Positions 19,021-28,526 are shown, counted from the stretch's first letter. The stretch: 55,942 nucleotides of DNA from Glaciimonas sp. (GCA_012927585.1 JABBOY010000024.1:1-55942), one strand, 5' to 3'. Numbers and translations: made by a program. The notes: a model not told the origin generated them from the letters alone.

Positions 19021-19620
19021 ATGCCAAATCCTAACCGAGGCGCTTGCGGCTTCCAGACCAGCGAGTTCGAACAAGAATACGACCGCCCATCCAAGTCGCA
19101 ACTCAAGCGTGACATGACCGCCCTGCAAAAGCTGGGCCAGGAACTGATCGACCAGCCACGCGACCGCGTCAAGCGGGTGCCGATGCCGGAAGACGTCAAA
19201 GACGCAATTCTTGATTGCCAACTAATCAAGGATCACGAAGGCCGCCGCCGCCAACTGCAATATGTCGGCAAAAAAATGCGCTCGCTAAATGAAGAGGAAC
19301 TCGCCATCATCCAGCGCGCGATGGACGGCTGGAAAGGTCTGTCCAAAGCCGATACCAGCGCCATGCACGCACTGGAACGTCACCGCGAACGACTGCTCAA
19401 AGACGATGCCGCGCTGACGCTGTTGCTGCAGCAACATCCTGAACTCGAAGCGCAACACTTGCGCACCCTAATCCGCAATGCGCGCAAAGAACAGGCGGAA
19501 AACAAACCACCCAAAGCGTATCGCGAGATTTTTCAGATACTCAAACAACTGCAGACCCAGGCCAAGACCGCTGAGCCAGACCATCAGGACGAGCAGAATG
19601 ACGACTACGAAAATAAATAA
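19021..19620 (+). CDS. darP: DarP (YjgA/DUF615) ribosome-associated protein
   Basis: A 199-residue protein of the YjgA family, now named DarP, which associates with late 50S ribosomal precursors. It is highly charged and helical (SKSQLKRDMTALQKLGQELI, IQRAMDGWKGLSKAD). Start ATG at 19021 lacks a clear ribosome-binding site. It is divergent from pmbA, and its 3' end overlaps the start of mog by 23 bases. Confidence 0.94.
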   Translation: MPNPNRGACGFQTSEFEQEYDRPSKSQLKRDMTALQKLGQELIDQPRDRVKRVPMPEDVKDAILDCQLIKDHEGRRRQLQYVGKKMRSLNEEELAIIQRAMDGWKGLSKADTSAMHALERHRERLLKDDAALTLLLQQHPELEAQHLRTLIRNARKEQAENKPPKAYREIFQILKQLQTQAKTAEPDHQDEQNDDYENK

Positions 19621-20218
19621 CCCTGATCAGTTGTGCATCGGGTTGGTTTCGATTTCCGACCGCGCCTCCAGCGGCGTTTATGAAGACCAGGGAATTCCGG
19701 CGCTGCGTGACTGGTTTTCCGCCGCATTGACCAGTCCTTGGCAAATGGAAACCCGGTTGGTACCGGACGAACAAGCCGCGATTGAAAAAGCCCTGATCGA
19801 ACTGGTCGATGTATTGCACTGCGATCTGGTACTGACCACCGGCGGCACCGGCCCGGCCAAACGCGACGTCACGCCGGAGGCAACGCTGGCTGTAGCCACA
19901 AAGGAAATGCCCGGATTCGGCGAACAGATGCGCCAGATCAGCCTGCGGTTTGTGCCGACTGCAATCCTGTCGCGCCAAGTCACGGTGATCCGTGAAAGCG
20001 CTGACCACGCGGCATTGATCATGAATCTGCCCGGCCAGCCAAAATCCATCAAGGAAACGCTGGAAGGCTTGAAAGATGCCGACGGCAAACAACTTGTTGC
20101 CGGCATCTTCGCTGCGGTGCCCTACTGCATCGACCTGATGGGCGGGCCGTATATCGAAACCGATGAAAACGTCTGCAAGGCATTTCGCCCGAAATCCGCT
20201 ATCCGCGCTAAAACGTGA
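19598..20218 (+). CDS. mog: Molybdopterin adenylyltransferase
   Basis: A 206-residue Mog that adenylates molybdopterin before Mo insertion in molybdenum cofactor synthesis. The motifs are GLVSISDRASSGVYEDQGIP at the start, LVLTTGGTGPAKRDVTPEAT and the C-terminal FAAVPYCIDLMGGPYIET. ATG at 19598 lies inside the end of darP, so translation is likely coupled. It is the only cofactor-synthesis gene here; the molybdoenzyme homologue at 53175 would need its product. Confidence 0.95.
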   Translation: MTTTKINNPDQLCIGLVSISDRASSGVYEDQGIPALRDWFSAALTSPWQMETRLVPDEQAAIEKALIELVDVLHCDLVLTTGGTGPAKRDVTPEATLAVATKEMPGFGEQMRQISLRFVPTAILSRQVTVIRESADHAALIMNLPGQPKSIKETLEGLKDADGKQLVAGIFAAVPYCIDLMGGPYIETDENVCKAFRPKSAIRAKT

Positions 20219-20308
20219 ATCGTCTGAAGCCCCACACATACGCGGGAACGATAACTGTCTTTACGCAATCCATCTCATCCATTTGCGACCACGAAGAAGG
20301 CTCCAACC

Positions 20309-20971
20309 ATGACACTAGAAACCGTTGAAATCGAAACTGCTCCCAACCCGAGCGTATCCGTCATCTGGCTGCACGGCCTGGGTGCGGACGGCAATGATTT
20401 CGTGCCGATCGTGCGTGAACTGGATTTAACTGGCTGCCCTCCGATCCGCTTCGTATTCCCGCATGCCAGCGCGATACCGGTAACCATCAATGGCGGCAAT
20501 GTGATGCGCGCCTGGTATGACATTCTCGGTGCCGATCTGGCGAAACGCGAAGATGAAGCGGGCCTGCGCAATTCGCAAATATCGGTCGAAAATCTGATCG
20601 CCAGAGAAATCGCACGCGGCACGCCGGCCGAGCGCATCATCCTGGCCGGATTTTCCCAGGGCTGCGCGATGGCCCTGCAAACCGGTCTGCGCCACACTAA
20701 ACCATTAGCTGGTTTGCTGTGCCTGTCGGGCTACGTTCCTTTAAGTGACGTCATAGCAGCAGAACGTCACCCGGCCAACCAGCACACGCCGATCTTCATG
20801 GCGCATGGCCGCGCTGATCAGGTGATCCAGATCACGCGTGCAGAGCAATCGCGCGAACTGCTGGCCTCCCTCGGCTATACCGTCGAATGGCATGAGTACA
20901 TGATGCAGCACGCGGTGTGCGCAGAAGAAATCGATGACATCGGCGCTTGGTTCAAACGCGTTCTAATCTGA
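20309..20971 (+). CDS. Phospholipase/carboxylesterase family alpha/beta hydrolase
   Basis: A 220-residue serine hydrolase of the acyl-protein-thioesterase/carboxylesterase family. The nucleophile is in AGFSQGCAMAL, the acid in AHGRADQVI, and the His in YMMQHAVCAEEI; the early WLHGLGADGNDF forms the oxyanion region. It acts in the cytoplasm on short-chain esters or thioesters, natural substrate unknown. Confidence 0.93.
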   Translation: MTLETVEIETAPNPSVSVIWLHGLGADGNDFVPIVRELDLTGCPPIRFVFPHASAIPVTINGGNVMRAWYDILGADLAKREDEAGLRNSQISVENLIAREIARGTPAERIILAGFSQGCAMALQTGLRHTKPLAGLLCLSGYVPLSDVIAAERHPANQHTPIFMAHGRADQVIQITRAEQSRELLASLGYTVEWHEYMMQHAVCAEEIDDIGAWFKRVLI

Positions 20972-21038
20972 TTCGAGTGATTAAAAATGCTACCAGGGAT
21001 TTGCGTGCGCCGAGTGGCATTCGGCAAGTTATAAAGCG

Positions 21039-21111
21039 CATACTGCACAATGTATTTGTTAAATACTTAATAATAATATGCGGAAATGGCATTGTTATAA
21101 GTCATACTCCC
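21039..21111 (+). repeat. AT-rich dispersed intergenic element, copy 4
   Basis: The clearest copy: CATACTGCACAATGTATTTG, TTAAATA, then AATATGCGGAAATGGCATTG and terminal CATACTCCC. It lies between the convergent esterase and yaeQ genes and ends 7 bases before the yaeQ stop codon. Confidence 0.65.
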
Positions 21112-21118
21112 ATAAAAA

Positions 21119-21667
21119 TCAACGCTGCATCGGAGCTTTCAGAGTCTCCAGATCGATCTGTACCGTCTGATCCCCGCCTGTCATCCAGATCTGTCCATCT
21201 TGAATCGTGCATTGCAACTGCATATTGCGTTGCGCCAGCTTTTGCAATGCCTGGCTGGTTGCTGCCGGCACGTTGAATACGGTTAAATTCTTGGCGCGCT
21301 CCAGGCGGTTGCCGATCTGATTCCACCAGATGCTGCTATTGCTGGCGTAGCTGTAGACCACCACTTGTTCGGCGCGCCCGCAGGCTTTGAGCAGCCGCTT
21401 GTCGTCCGGCTGTCCAACCTCGACCCAAAGCTCGATAGCGCCGGTCAAATCTTTTTGCCATAAATCCGGCTCCTCGGTATCGAACAAGCCCTTGGTAAAA
21501 GTCAGTGCCTCGTGTGCATGGCGGGCAAAGGCCAGCACCCTTACCATCATCCGTTCGTCGGTTTCGGACGGATGACGGGCGATGGTCAAAATTTGCGTTT
21601 CGTAAAAATTGCGGTCCATGTCTGCAATTTGCAGATCGGCTTTGTAAATGGTTGCTTTGATAGCCAT
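21119..21667 (-). CDS. yaeQ: YaeQ family protein
   Basis: A 182-residue protein of the YaeQ family: the conserved start MAIKATIYKADLQIADMDR, the middle HPSETDERMMVRVLAFARHA and GLFDTEEPDLWQKDLTG are present. The fold is related to PD-(D/E)xK nucleases, but cellular function is not established. It stands alone between purU and the convergent esterase. Confidence 0.93.
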   Translation of the reverse strand: MAIKATIYKADLQIADMDRNFYETQILTIARHPSETDERMMVRVLAFARHAHEALTFTKGLFDTEEPDLWQKDLTGAIELWVEVGQPDDKRLLKACGRAEQVVVYSYASNSSIWWNQIGNRLERAKNLTVFNVPAATSQALQKLAQRNMQLQCTIQDGQIWMTGGDQTVQIDLETLKAPMQR

Positions 21668-21735
21668 TGTGTCGCTTAAAAATGAGAGGCGAAATACTGT
21701 ATTCAGGTGCTAACGCTAAACGCACTTTGCCAAAG

Positions 21736-22602
21736 TTACTTGAAAACCACCGTCTTGTGGCCGTTGATCAAAATGCGATGCTCGACGAACCACTTGACCG
21801 CGCGCGCCAGCACCACCGATTCAACATCGCGCCCGACCGCAGTCAGCGCGCCAGTATCCATCGCATGGTCGACCCGCGCCACGTCCTGCTCAATGATCGG
21901 GCCTTCATCAAGGTCGCCAGTGACGAAATGGGCGGTGGCGCCGATCAGTTTCACGCCGCGATCATGTGCCTGGTAATACGGTTTGGCGCCCTTGAAACTG
22001 GGCAGGAATGAATGGTGGATGTTAATCGCCCGCCCCTTGAGCACTTCGCACAAGGCCGGCGACAAAATCTGCATGTAGCGCGCCAGTACCACCAAATCGA
22101 TATGATGCGTTTGCATGAGCTCCAGCACACGCGCTTCCTGCGCTTGCTTGGCTTGTTCGGACGCGCCCAGTGCCAGCGGCAGATGATGAAATGGGATGTT
22201 GTAGCTAGCCGCGAGCTGGTAAAAATCCATGTGGTTTGACACGATAGCCGGGATTTCGACCGGCAGCAGTCCACTTTTATAACGGAATAGCAGATCGTTG
22301 AGACAATGGCCAACCTTCGAAACCATCAGCATCATGCGCGGCTTGACGCCGGCATCAAACAATTGCAAATCCATTTGCCAGACTGCCGCCAGCGCCGCAA
22401 AGCCGTGGCGCAGCGTGGCATCGGTAACGCCAACATCTTCGGCTGCGAAATGCACTCGCATGAAAAACAGTTGCGACAGGGCGTCGCCGAATTGTGCGGA
22501 ATCGATGATGTTACAGCCGTGGTCGGCCAGAAAACCGGAAACGCTCTGGACGATCCCGCGCTGGTCGGGACAAGACAGGGTCAGAATATATTCGGGATGC
22601 AT
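21736..22602 (-). CDS. purU: Formyltetrahydrofolate deformylase
   Basis: PurU hydrolyses 10-formyl-THF to THF and formate, balancing C1 pools and supplying formate to PurT. It has 288 residues: an N-terminal ACT domain (YILTLSCPDQRGIVQSVSGF) and a formyltransferase-like domain with INIHHSFLPSFKGAKPY and the catalytic Asp in HFVTGDLDEGPII. Length and both domains are complete. Confidence 0.96.
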   Translation of the reverse strand: MHPEYILTLSCPDQRGIVQSVSGFLADHGCNIIDSAQFGDALSQLFFMRVHFAAEDVGVTDATLRHGFAALAAVWQMDLQLFDAGVKPRMMLMVSKVGHCLNDLLFRYKSGLLPVEIPAIVSNHMDFYQLAASYNIPFHHLPLALGASEQAKQAQEARVLELMQTHHIDLVVLARYMQILSPALCEVLKGRAINIHHSFLPSFKGAKPYYQAHDRGVKLIGATAHFVTGDLDEGPIIEQDVARVDHAMDTGALTAVGRDVESVVLARAVKWFVEHRILINGHKTVVFK

Positions 22603-22852
22603 GATGGTGATGTGGTTGCGAGCGTAGTTGCAAACTTGGTTGTAAGTTTAGTTACGCGCTAAAGTTACAAGCGAAATCGCGGCGCCTATGCGCCGCGCAA
22701 TAATCGCCCATTGTCGCATGCCGAACCCGCCAGTAAAACCGCCTCAGCGTCAAGTCCGCTTACTGACGGCAGACAAACACGGATATCACGAAAGTACCAG
22801 AAACAATGCGCAGATTTATTCCAAATCCAAATCCAAATCCACAACGTATTCC

Positions 22853-23659
22853 TTATTCGTTTTTAAGTGCCTGGCTGTACATGCCGGTCAGATTGTCCAT
22901 AGTTTCCAGCAGACGCTCGCTGGTAGTGGCAACATTCCTGGCTGCGGTATCCGCAGCGCCCCCGCCATTGAGTGCATTTTCCAAGAACAACCACTGGGTT
23001 TTTGCCAGGGCAAGCTCGCGCCTAATTGCCTCGGAGGACAAGGGTGCCGCTTCGAGTGTCGCCATCGCGCTCTTGAATTCCTGGATAAATTTGTCCAGAT
23101 CAGGCTTGGTATTGTTCACCATTGTGCCAAAATACAGCCGAGCCATGCGTTGCGACAGCATCCGCTGACGGCCGGACAGGTTGACAATTCTAGCGGTGGG
23201 GATGTTTGCCTGTAGCTGAAAAGCGATGGTCAGTTTATCCGCCGCCGCCACCAGCGCATCGGTAATCTGGTGCGCCGCAGCCACATTATCTCTGGTGGCT
23301 GGCTTACCCAGCGCCACGCTATAGCGGCGATACATCTCGGTTATGGTCGCCAACCCAGCCTTCAGTTCTGGCGTGTGTGCCCCCTTGCCCAGAAATTGCA
23401 AGGCGTCTTCATAACGTTTTTGCGATTGCGTGATCTGCTCAGAGGATTTCTCAGGTAATATTTTTAGCGCCTGCTGCGCATACGCCTTACCCATGCGCTC
23501 GGCCAAATAGCGCAAGCGGCCGGATTCATTGATTAGTGCGCCGGCATTCGGCAACGCAGAGGCCGATTCCACCGTGGCGGCGCGCAACGGCAAGCTTACT
23601 GCGGCACATCCAATCGATAACAACAGGCTTGCAAGGGTCAAAAAATTGCGTCGTAACAT
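22853..23659 (-). CDS. Secreted protein with tandem PilJ/NarX-type sensor domains
   Basis: A 268-residue exported protein. The N-terminus MLRRNFLTLASLLL has a twin-arginine-like RRNFL followed by a hydrophobic stretch and LRAAT as a likely cleavage site, so Tat or Sec export is possible. Two similar helical segments follow: LINESGRLRYLAERMGKAY (about 43-61) and IVNLSGRQRMLSQRMARLY (about 158-176), both resembling the P-box of NarX/NarQ and the PilJ N-terminal domain. There is no transmembrane helix or signalling domain after them, so it is a stand-alone periplasmic sensor-type protein of unknown partner. Confidence 0.8.
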   Translation of the reverse strand: MLRRNFLTLASLLLSIGCAAVSLPLRAATVESASALPNAGALINESGRLRYLAERMGKAYAQQALKILPEKSSEQITQSQKRYEDALQFLGKGAHTPELKAGLATITEMYRRYSVALGKPATRDNVAAAHQITDALVAAADKLTIAFQLQANIPTARIVNLSGRQRMLSQRMARLYFGTMVNNTKPDLDKFIQEFKSAMATLEAAPLSSEAIRRELALAKTQWLFLENALNGGGAADTAARNVATTSERLLETMDNLTGMYSQALKNE

Positions 23660-23877
23660 AATCTCGGAGGCATTAAAAATCAGGCTTTGATCGGTATCGA
23701 AACAATTTATTTTTTGCCCGACAGACGGTTTTTATTTAAAAAATGTAATATTTTCTAAAATTTCTTGCGGGCAAATTTTATCGCACCCCACCCTCCGCCA
23801 CAAGTTGAAATAGTCCGTCAGGCGCTTTAAACGGGGTTTCCATTGCCCTGCACCAACCCAGGTTCAATGTCATTCGC

Positions 23878-23917
23878 AAAAAAATCGCACAGCCTGAAAA
23901 CAGACTGTGCGATTTTT
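23878..23917 (-). terminator. Terminator after the bactofilin gene
   Basis: A perfect 13-bp stem (AAAAATCGCACAG / CTGTGCGATTTTT) with a 12-base loop lies 24 bases past the bactofilin stop. The A-run on the plus strand gives the U-run for the minus-strand transcript. Confidence 0.85.
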
Positions 23918-23940
23918 AACTCGGATTATGCCGATTAAAA

Positions 23941-24522
23941 CTATACGGCAGCACCTGCTTCCTTGACCGTCGGGATGGCAGATGCAGTGGACGCACTGCC
24001 GACCTGTACCTCGCCAATCAGTTGCCCCCCCTCTTCAATCACGATTTTACCGTAACGGATCTTGCCGGTGACCTTGCCGGTGGCATAGATCACGAGTTTC
24101 ACGCGGGCCGTCAAATCGCCGTTGAATTCGCCTCGGATTTCAGCTATGTCGATTTCCGCTGATCCCTTGAAAGCGCCGTTTTCAGCAATTTGTATCACGC
24201 GGGAGTCCATAGTCGCTTCGACCCGGCCTTCGACCACCAAAGTGTCGCAATCGGTGATCTCGACCCCTTTGAGCTTGATATTCGGGCCGACTATCAACTT
24301 GCTGCCAACTTCGTTGGTACTGGCGTTTGCAGTGTTCATATTATTAGAATTTGTCGAGGAGGCAGGACTGACTGCATTAGGCGCTCTGGGGATGTTCAGA
24401 CTGCTGCCGGAGGTAATGCCGCTGGCAGCGCCAAGAGGTGAATTAAGCTTGGTGCTGCCGAGGGGAGAATTGTCGGGGCTAGTGGGATTGCGCTTACCAA
24501 AAAGCGATTGGGAGCGAAGCAT
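23941..24522 (-). CDS. Bactofilin (polymer-forming cytoskeletal protein)
   Basis: A 193-residue bactofilin. A Ser/Asn/Pro-rich N-terminal arm of about 75 residues precedes the DUF583 right-handed beta-helix core (VGPNIKLKGVEITDCDTL, VEGRVEATM, IRGEFNGDLTARVKL, GQLIGEVQV). Bactofilins self-assemble without nucleotides into filaments or membrane patches that position envelope or motility machinery. Start ATG at 24522 has an AAGGA site. The partner M23 peptidase gene often found beside bactofilins is absent. Confidence 0.93.
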   Translation of the reverse strand: MLRSQSLFGKRNPTSPDNSPLGSTKLNSPLGAASGITSGSSLNIPRAPNAVSPASSTNSNNMNTANASTNEVGSKLIVGPNIKLKGVEITDCDTLVVEGRVEATMDSRVIQIAENGAFKGSAEIDIAEIRGEFNGDLTARVKLVIYATGKVTGKIRYGKIVIEEGGQLIGEVQVGSASTASAIPTVKEAGAAV

Positions 24523-24864
24523 ATCATTTCCTTCAGGGGCTCTGGACGGTTAGCAAGTGTCCTGTCATGTTTGCACAACGCATTCATAAGCCAGGACGCT
24601 AGGGAATTATGGCTATCAACTCTGGCGTCGATACGTTGCATTGCGCTGATACTGTGGTGTGCAAAAATTAATTCCACAAACGCAATCAGCACAGCTCTGC
24701 ACCAGAGTGGCGGCCTATACAAATAGATCAAGCATGCAATTGCACCCCCTTTTGTCTATCATTTGCATCAATAGTTCCTGTGTTTTAATGCATTTTTCAA
24801 AATAGAACGACCGTTCAAATTTACGTTATAGTAAACCTACAATTTTGACTGAAAGAGACTAAAC
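24523..24864. other. Divergent intergenic region, no gene seen
   Basis: About 340 bases between the divergent bactofilin and reductase genes. The right half is AT-rich and should hold the reductase promoter. I see no coding sequence, repeat or RNA gene here. Confidence 0.6.
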
Positions 24865-25896
24865 ATGAATGTTACAGCCTTGCAAAACCAACAATACCGC
24901 CTTGCCGCTCGCCCATTCGGCATGCCCAAGCCAAGCGACTGGCAAGTCACCGTCGAAGCGCTGCGCGATATTGCCGATGACGAAATCGTAGTTCAGACGC
25001 TGTACCTGTCGCTCGATCCTGCGATGCGCGGCTGGATGAACGAAGGTAAATCCTATATACGCCCAGTCGCGATCGGCGAAGTGATGCGAGCGGGCGGTAT
25101 CGGCCGCGTGATCGCCTCCAAATCGCCGAAATTTGCGGTTGGCGACAGCGTCTGCGGCGGCATTGGAGTACAAAGCTACTGGGTCGGCGCGGCCGATGAC
25201 AAGACTGCAGGTTTCTACAAAGTCGATTCCACTATGGCGCCACTGCCAAAATATTTGAACGCGCTCGGCATGCCCGGCATGACCGGCTACTTCGGTCTGC
25301 TCGAAGTCGGCCAGCCGAAAGCCGGTGAAACCGTGGTGGTCTCCGGTGCCTCCGGCGCAGTCGGCCAGACCGTCGGCCAAGTCGCCAAGCACAAGGGTTG
25401 CCGCGTGGTCGGTATTGCAGGCGGCCGCGAGAAATGCGATTTCGTGGTAAATGAACTCGGATTCGACGCCTGCATCGATTACAAGAACGATGCATTGAAA
25501 GACGGTTTGAAACAACATTGCCCGAACGGCGTCGATGTCTATTTCGACAACGTCGGTGGTGAAATTCTCGACACTGTCCTGACCCAGATCAACCTGAAAG
25601 CCCGCATCATCATTTGCGGCGCAATCTCGCAATACAACAACACTAGCGCGGTCAAGGGACCAGCCAACTATCTAGCGTTGCTAGTGAATCGCGCCCGCAT
25701 GGAAGGCATCGTCGTCTTCGACTACGCCGACCGCTACCAAGTCGGGATGAAAGAAATGGCCAAATGGATGAAAGAAGGCAGCTTCAAGACGCGCGAAGAT
25801 ATCGTCTTCGGCCTGGAAAAATTCCCGGAAACGCTACTGATGCTATTCGAAGGAAAGAACTTCGGAAAACTGGTGCTGCAGGTGGCGCAAGAATAA
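24865..25896 (+). CDS. NADP-dependent medium-chain reductase (CurA/prostaglandin-reductase type)
   Basis: A 343-residue zinc-independent MDR-superfamily oxidoreductase. The NADPH-binding Rossmann motif is VVSGASGAVGQTVGQVAKHK, preceded by the substrate-domain segments LYLSLDPAMRGWMNE and LNALGMPGMTGYFGLLEVG. Later NGVDVYFDNVGGEILD and ICGAISQYN are family-typical. Members reduce activated C=C bonds of enones; the physiological substrate is unknown. Confidence 0.93.
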   Translation: MNVTALQNQQYRLAARPFGMPKPSDWQVTVEALRDIADDEIVVQTLYLSLDPAMRGWMNEGKSYIRPVAIGEVMRAGGIGRVIASKSPKFAVGDSVCGGIGVQSYWVGAADDKTAGFYKVDSTMAPLPKYLNALGMPGMTGYFGLLEVGQPKAGETVVVSGASGAVGQTVGQVAKHKGCRVVGIAGGREKCDFVVNELGFDACIDYKNDALKDGLKQHCPNGVDVYFDNVGGEILDTVLTQINLKARIIICGAISQYNNTSAVKGPANYLALLVNRARMEGIVVFDYADRYQVGMKEMAKWMKEGSFKTREDIVFGLEKFPETLLMLFEGKNFGKLVLQVAQE

Positions 25897-25930
25897 ACCG
25901 CATCAATGCTGCCAATCAGGACTTGCGAAA

Positions 25931-26006
25931 GGTAGGGTGCGCCAGGCGCACCAGCCGTCGTCAGCACCATCATATACAGACATTGGTACGCACGGCGCGC
26001 CCTACC
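25931..26006. repeat. REP-like inverted repeat
   Basis: Arms GGTAGGGTGCGCC and GGCGCGCCCTACC pair with one mismatch, enclosing 50 bases. It lies just after the reductase stop, next to an AT-rich element. GTAGGGTGCGC-type arms are common in dispersed intergenic repeats of proteobacteria. Confidence 0.6.
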
Positions 26007-26028
26007 TACTATAACGCAGCTATTGATG

Positions 26029-26088
26029 AGTATATTTTAAAGTGTACTAAATAAATGCGGAAATGGCATTATTTATCGCCATACTCCC
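26029..26088 (+). repeat. AT-rich dispersed intergenic element, copy 5
   Basis: Shorter on the left, but AAATGCGGAAATGGCATTAT and terminal CATACTCCC are clear. The last base of ATACTCCC is also part of the stop codon of the minus-strand membrane-protein gene. Confidence 0.6.
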
Positions 26089-27005
26089 TATTTTTTTGAT
26101 AATTTATTAACTTCATTTACGCGCACAAACTCTGTACTGTGACGCAAACTGCCCAACTGCAACGCATATTGGTGCGTAAATTCGGCCCCCAGGAAGAAAA
26201 TTTGCGCAGAGTAATACACCCATAACAACAGCGCAATCACCGATCCGGCTGCGCCAAAGCTATTGGCCACGCCGCTATTACCGATATACAGGCCGATCGC
26301 ATATTTCCCCAAAGTAAATAAGCCAGCGGTACCCAGTGCACCTATCGCCACGTCATGCCAGGACAGGCGCGCACGCGGTAGCATTTTGTAAATGACGGCA
26401 AACAGCGCTGCAATCACGCCAAAACCGATTAGTTCCGACAGCAATCCCATCAAGAAGACCGCATCTTTCCAGACGCCGCTCCAGTAGTGCTCCAGCACCG
26501 CAAGGGCAGCGCTGACCACGAGCGACACCATCATCAGAAATGCCAGCACCAGAACCAGGCCAAATGACAACAGGCGGGTGCGCGCCACATCCCATAGACC
26601 GGCTCCAGGTGTATTGGGCACTTGCCATATTTCGTCCAGACTATCTTTCAATTCTGCAAAAACGCTGGTGGCGCCGAACAAGAGCAAGGCGCTAGCTATC
26701 AACGTAGCCAGACGTCCCTGTTGCTGATCGCTCGCGCCGGCTAGTATCAACTGGATCGCTTCGGAGCCCTGGCTCCCAACCAATCCTCGCAACTGCGTCA
26801 ATATCTCTCTCTGGGCCGTTTGGGTGCCGTAAAAAAAGCCTGCAATGGCAATTACCAACAGAAGAATCGGCGCCATCGAAAACAAGGTATAAAAAGCCAG
26901 CGCAGCACCTTTACTGGCGGCGCGATGATTGATCCATTCGGTAATGGCGCAATGAATCACGTGGCGTATTTGTCGGGTAAAAGCAAGTATGCGGGCAGGC
27001 TTCAT
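26088..27005 (-). CDS. YihY/virulence-factor BrkB family inner-membrane protein
   Basis: An integral membrane protein with about six hydrophobic helices and the family landmarks GAALAFYTLFSMAPILLLVI, LLFGATSVFAELKDSLDEIW and GAAGSVIALLLWVYYSAQIFFLGAEF. The family was once called RNase BN, which is not supported. The start is unsure: ATG at 27005 (305 residues) lies just after the esterase stop, while ATG at 27059 or 27101 would overlap that gene; none has a good ribosome-binding site. Confidence 0.9.
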   Translation of the reverse strand: MKPARILAFTRQIRHVIHCAITEWINHRAASKGAALAFYTLFSMAPILLLVIAIAGFFYGTQTAQREILTQLRGLVGSQGSEAIQLILAGASDQQQGRLATLIASALLLFGATSVFAELKDSLDEIWQVPNTPGAGLWDVARTRLLSFGLVLVLAFLMMVSLVVSAALAVLEHYWSGVWKDAVFLMGLLSELIGFGVIAALFAVIYKMLPRARLSWHDVAIGALGTAGLFTLGKYAIGLYIGNSGVANSFGAAGSVIALLLWVYYSAQIFFLGAEFTHQYALQLGSLRHSTEFVRVNEVNKLSKK

Positions 27006-27036
27006 GGGCAATTGTGCGCAAAGGTGGTTACGGTGG

Positions 27037-28266
27037 TTACCGAACAGGCCGTCCCGCATCACATACGAGGTGCGGCGCAATGAGGCGACGATGCCGCGCA
27101 AAAAATTCCAGCATCATCTTGCTGGCGTCCGGCCCGGCCGGGGAATTGAACGCCAGGCTGCCGTCGCCGCCACTCCACGCATGCTCCAAGTGGGCAATCC
27201 GGGCGACCCTTAACAGCAATTTTTTGCGCAGATAAAAGTCGCCTATTTCATAGGCGCGACCCGGATTGCGGCTGCCAACCCGCCCAGCAGGCTTGGCCAC
27301 AACTGGCACGGCGCTCTCTGCCGCCAGGCGATTCAATAGCAGAGTTTGCTGCACCAACTGGGTCTGGTTGATCGGACGCACTATTTTATCGCCCTGCCCT
27401 TGGATCAGAATGGTCGGCATCGCGGGAAACTCAGGATGTTTGTGAAGAACTTCAGCGATGGCAGTGCCGACACGATTGTTCGCGCCGTGTTGCATGACCC
27501 CATAGGCACCGATCAGACTATGCCCGGCGCCAAACATCGGCCCTGAATGCAGTCCGACCGCGGCAATCAGGTGCGGATGATTCAGCGCCACAATGTTGGC
27601 CATCGCCGCGCCGGCCGATATGCCGCAAATGTAAATACGTGTTCTGTCAATCGGGTATTTTTCAGCTACTTTTTCTATCATCCCTACAATCATTTTTACG
27701 TCGCCATCGCCATCCTGGGTCGCTTTGTCGTACCACTTCCAACACCGATGCCGATGCGAGCGCAAGGATTGTTCCGGGTACAGCACCGCGTAACCTTTTT
27801 TTCCGGCGCGCTGATTCATGCGCGTGCCTTGTGAGAATTCCGGCGCCGTTTGTTCGCAACCATGCAGCATCACGATCAGCGGCCAAGTCTTTTTTTCTTG
27901 ATGATCACGCGCCAACTGCGCCGGAAATCGATCGGGAAGGTACAAGTAATAGCGCATCCGTCGCAGCGGCAGCAGCATTCCGCCGTCGGCTAAGGGTGAA
28001 TAATAGGAAGCCAGCCATTTGCCAGGCAATTGACTCGATCCAGCGTCCGTTTTGGGATTTGCTGGTGCTTCCGGCACCCGTGTCTTGCTAGCTGCCATGG
28101 TGTTAACCAGTGCAGCGCTGGGCCGTTGGATAGTCTTGGATTTGCGCTTGACCTTCGGTTTCGGCTTGATGAGCATGCTCTTGAATAATTTTGCGGCTTG
28201 GCTCTGTTGTACTTTCCCCGCGCGTGCCAGACCGCTCAACCAGAGGCGACTCAGGCCCTTTAACAT
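27037..28266 (-). CDS. PHB-depolymerase-family esterase (LpqC type)
   Basis: About 409 residues if started at ATG 28266 (MLKGLSRLWLSGLARAGKVQ, a common start in this family). A basic linker is followed by an alpha/beta hydrolase domain of the PHB_depo_C group: PLIVMLHGCEQTAPEF, the lipase box YICGISAGAAMANIV, and ILIQGQGDKIVRPIN with the acid residue. The C-terminal WSGGDGSLAFNSPAGPDAS holds the likely region after the His (EHAWSGG). No clear signal peptide, so possibly a cytoplasmic depolymerase or feruloyl-esterase-like enzyme. Confidence 0.88.
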   Translation of the reverse strand: MLKGLSRLWLSGLARAGKVQQSQAAKLFKSMLIKPKPKVKRKSKTIQRPSAALVNTMAASKTRVPEAPANPKTDAGSSQLPGKWLASYYSPLADGGMLLPLRRMRYYLYLPDRFPAQLARDHQEKKTWPLIVMLHGCEQTAPEFSQGTRMNQRAGKKGYAVLYPEQSLRSHRHRCWKWYDKATQDGDGDVKMIVGMIEKVAEKYPIDRTRIYICGISAGAAMANIVALNHPHLIAAVGLHSGPMFGAGHSLIGAYGVMQHGANNRVGTAIAEVLHKHPEFPAMPTILIQGQGDKIVRPINQTQLVQQTLLLNRLAAESAVPVVAKPAGRVGSRNPGRAYEIGDFYLRKKLLLRVARIAHLEHAWSGGDGSLAFNSPAGPDASKMMLEFFARHRRLIAPHLVCDAGRPVR

Positions 28267-28526
28267 CGCTGGCTCGCAATAGGTCGCCGCGACCTCATTC
28301 CATACGCAAATGTTGCGCATCCATATTGAATACTACAAAGAAAAATAGTCATCTGCATTCCTCCATTTGTTATAAAGCATACCAGCGAAGCCTGAAAATT
28401 TCAGGTCGCTAAATGCATCGAGCCGCAATCGACGCAAGCCGTTTCCTGGCGACAATGGAACTCGTTTTTTGCTCTATTAACATTTATTAATGACTGAACA
28501 AAATAACATCAGACTTCGTTTACTTA

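Noticed and set aside
22821-22840. Three tandem CCAAAT hexamers and a partial fourth as a possible operator or CRISPR-like repeat
   Set aside because: Too few and too short, no spacers; a simple sequence tract downstream of a gene.
26088-27005. Naming the membrane protein ribonuclease BN
   Set aside because: The old name came from a misassignment; the sequence is a multi-helix membrane protein with no nuclease motif.
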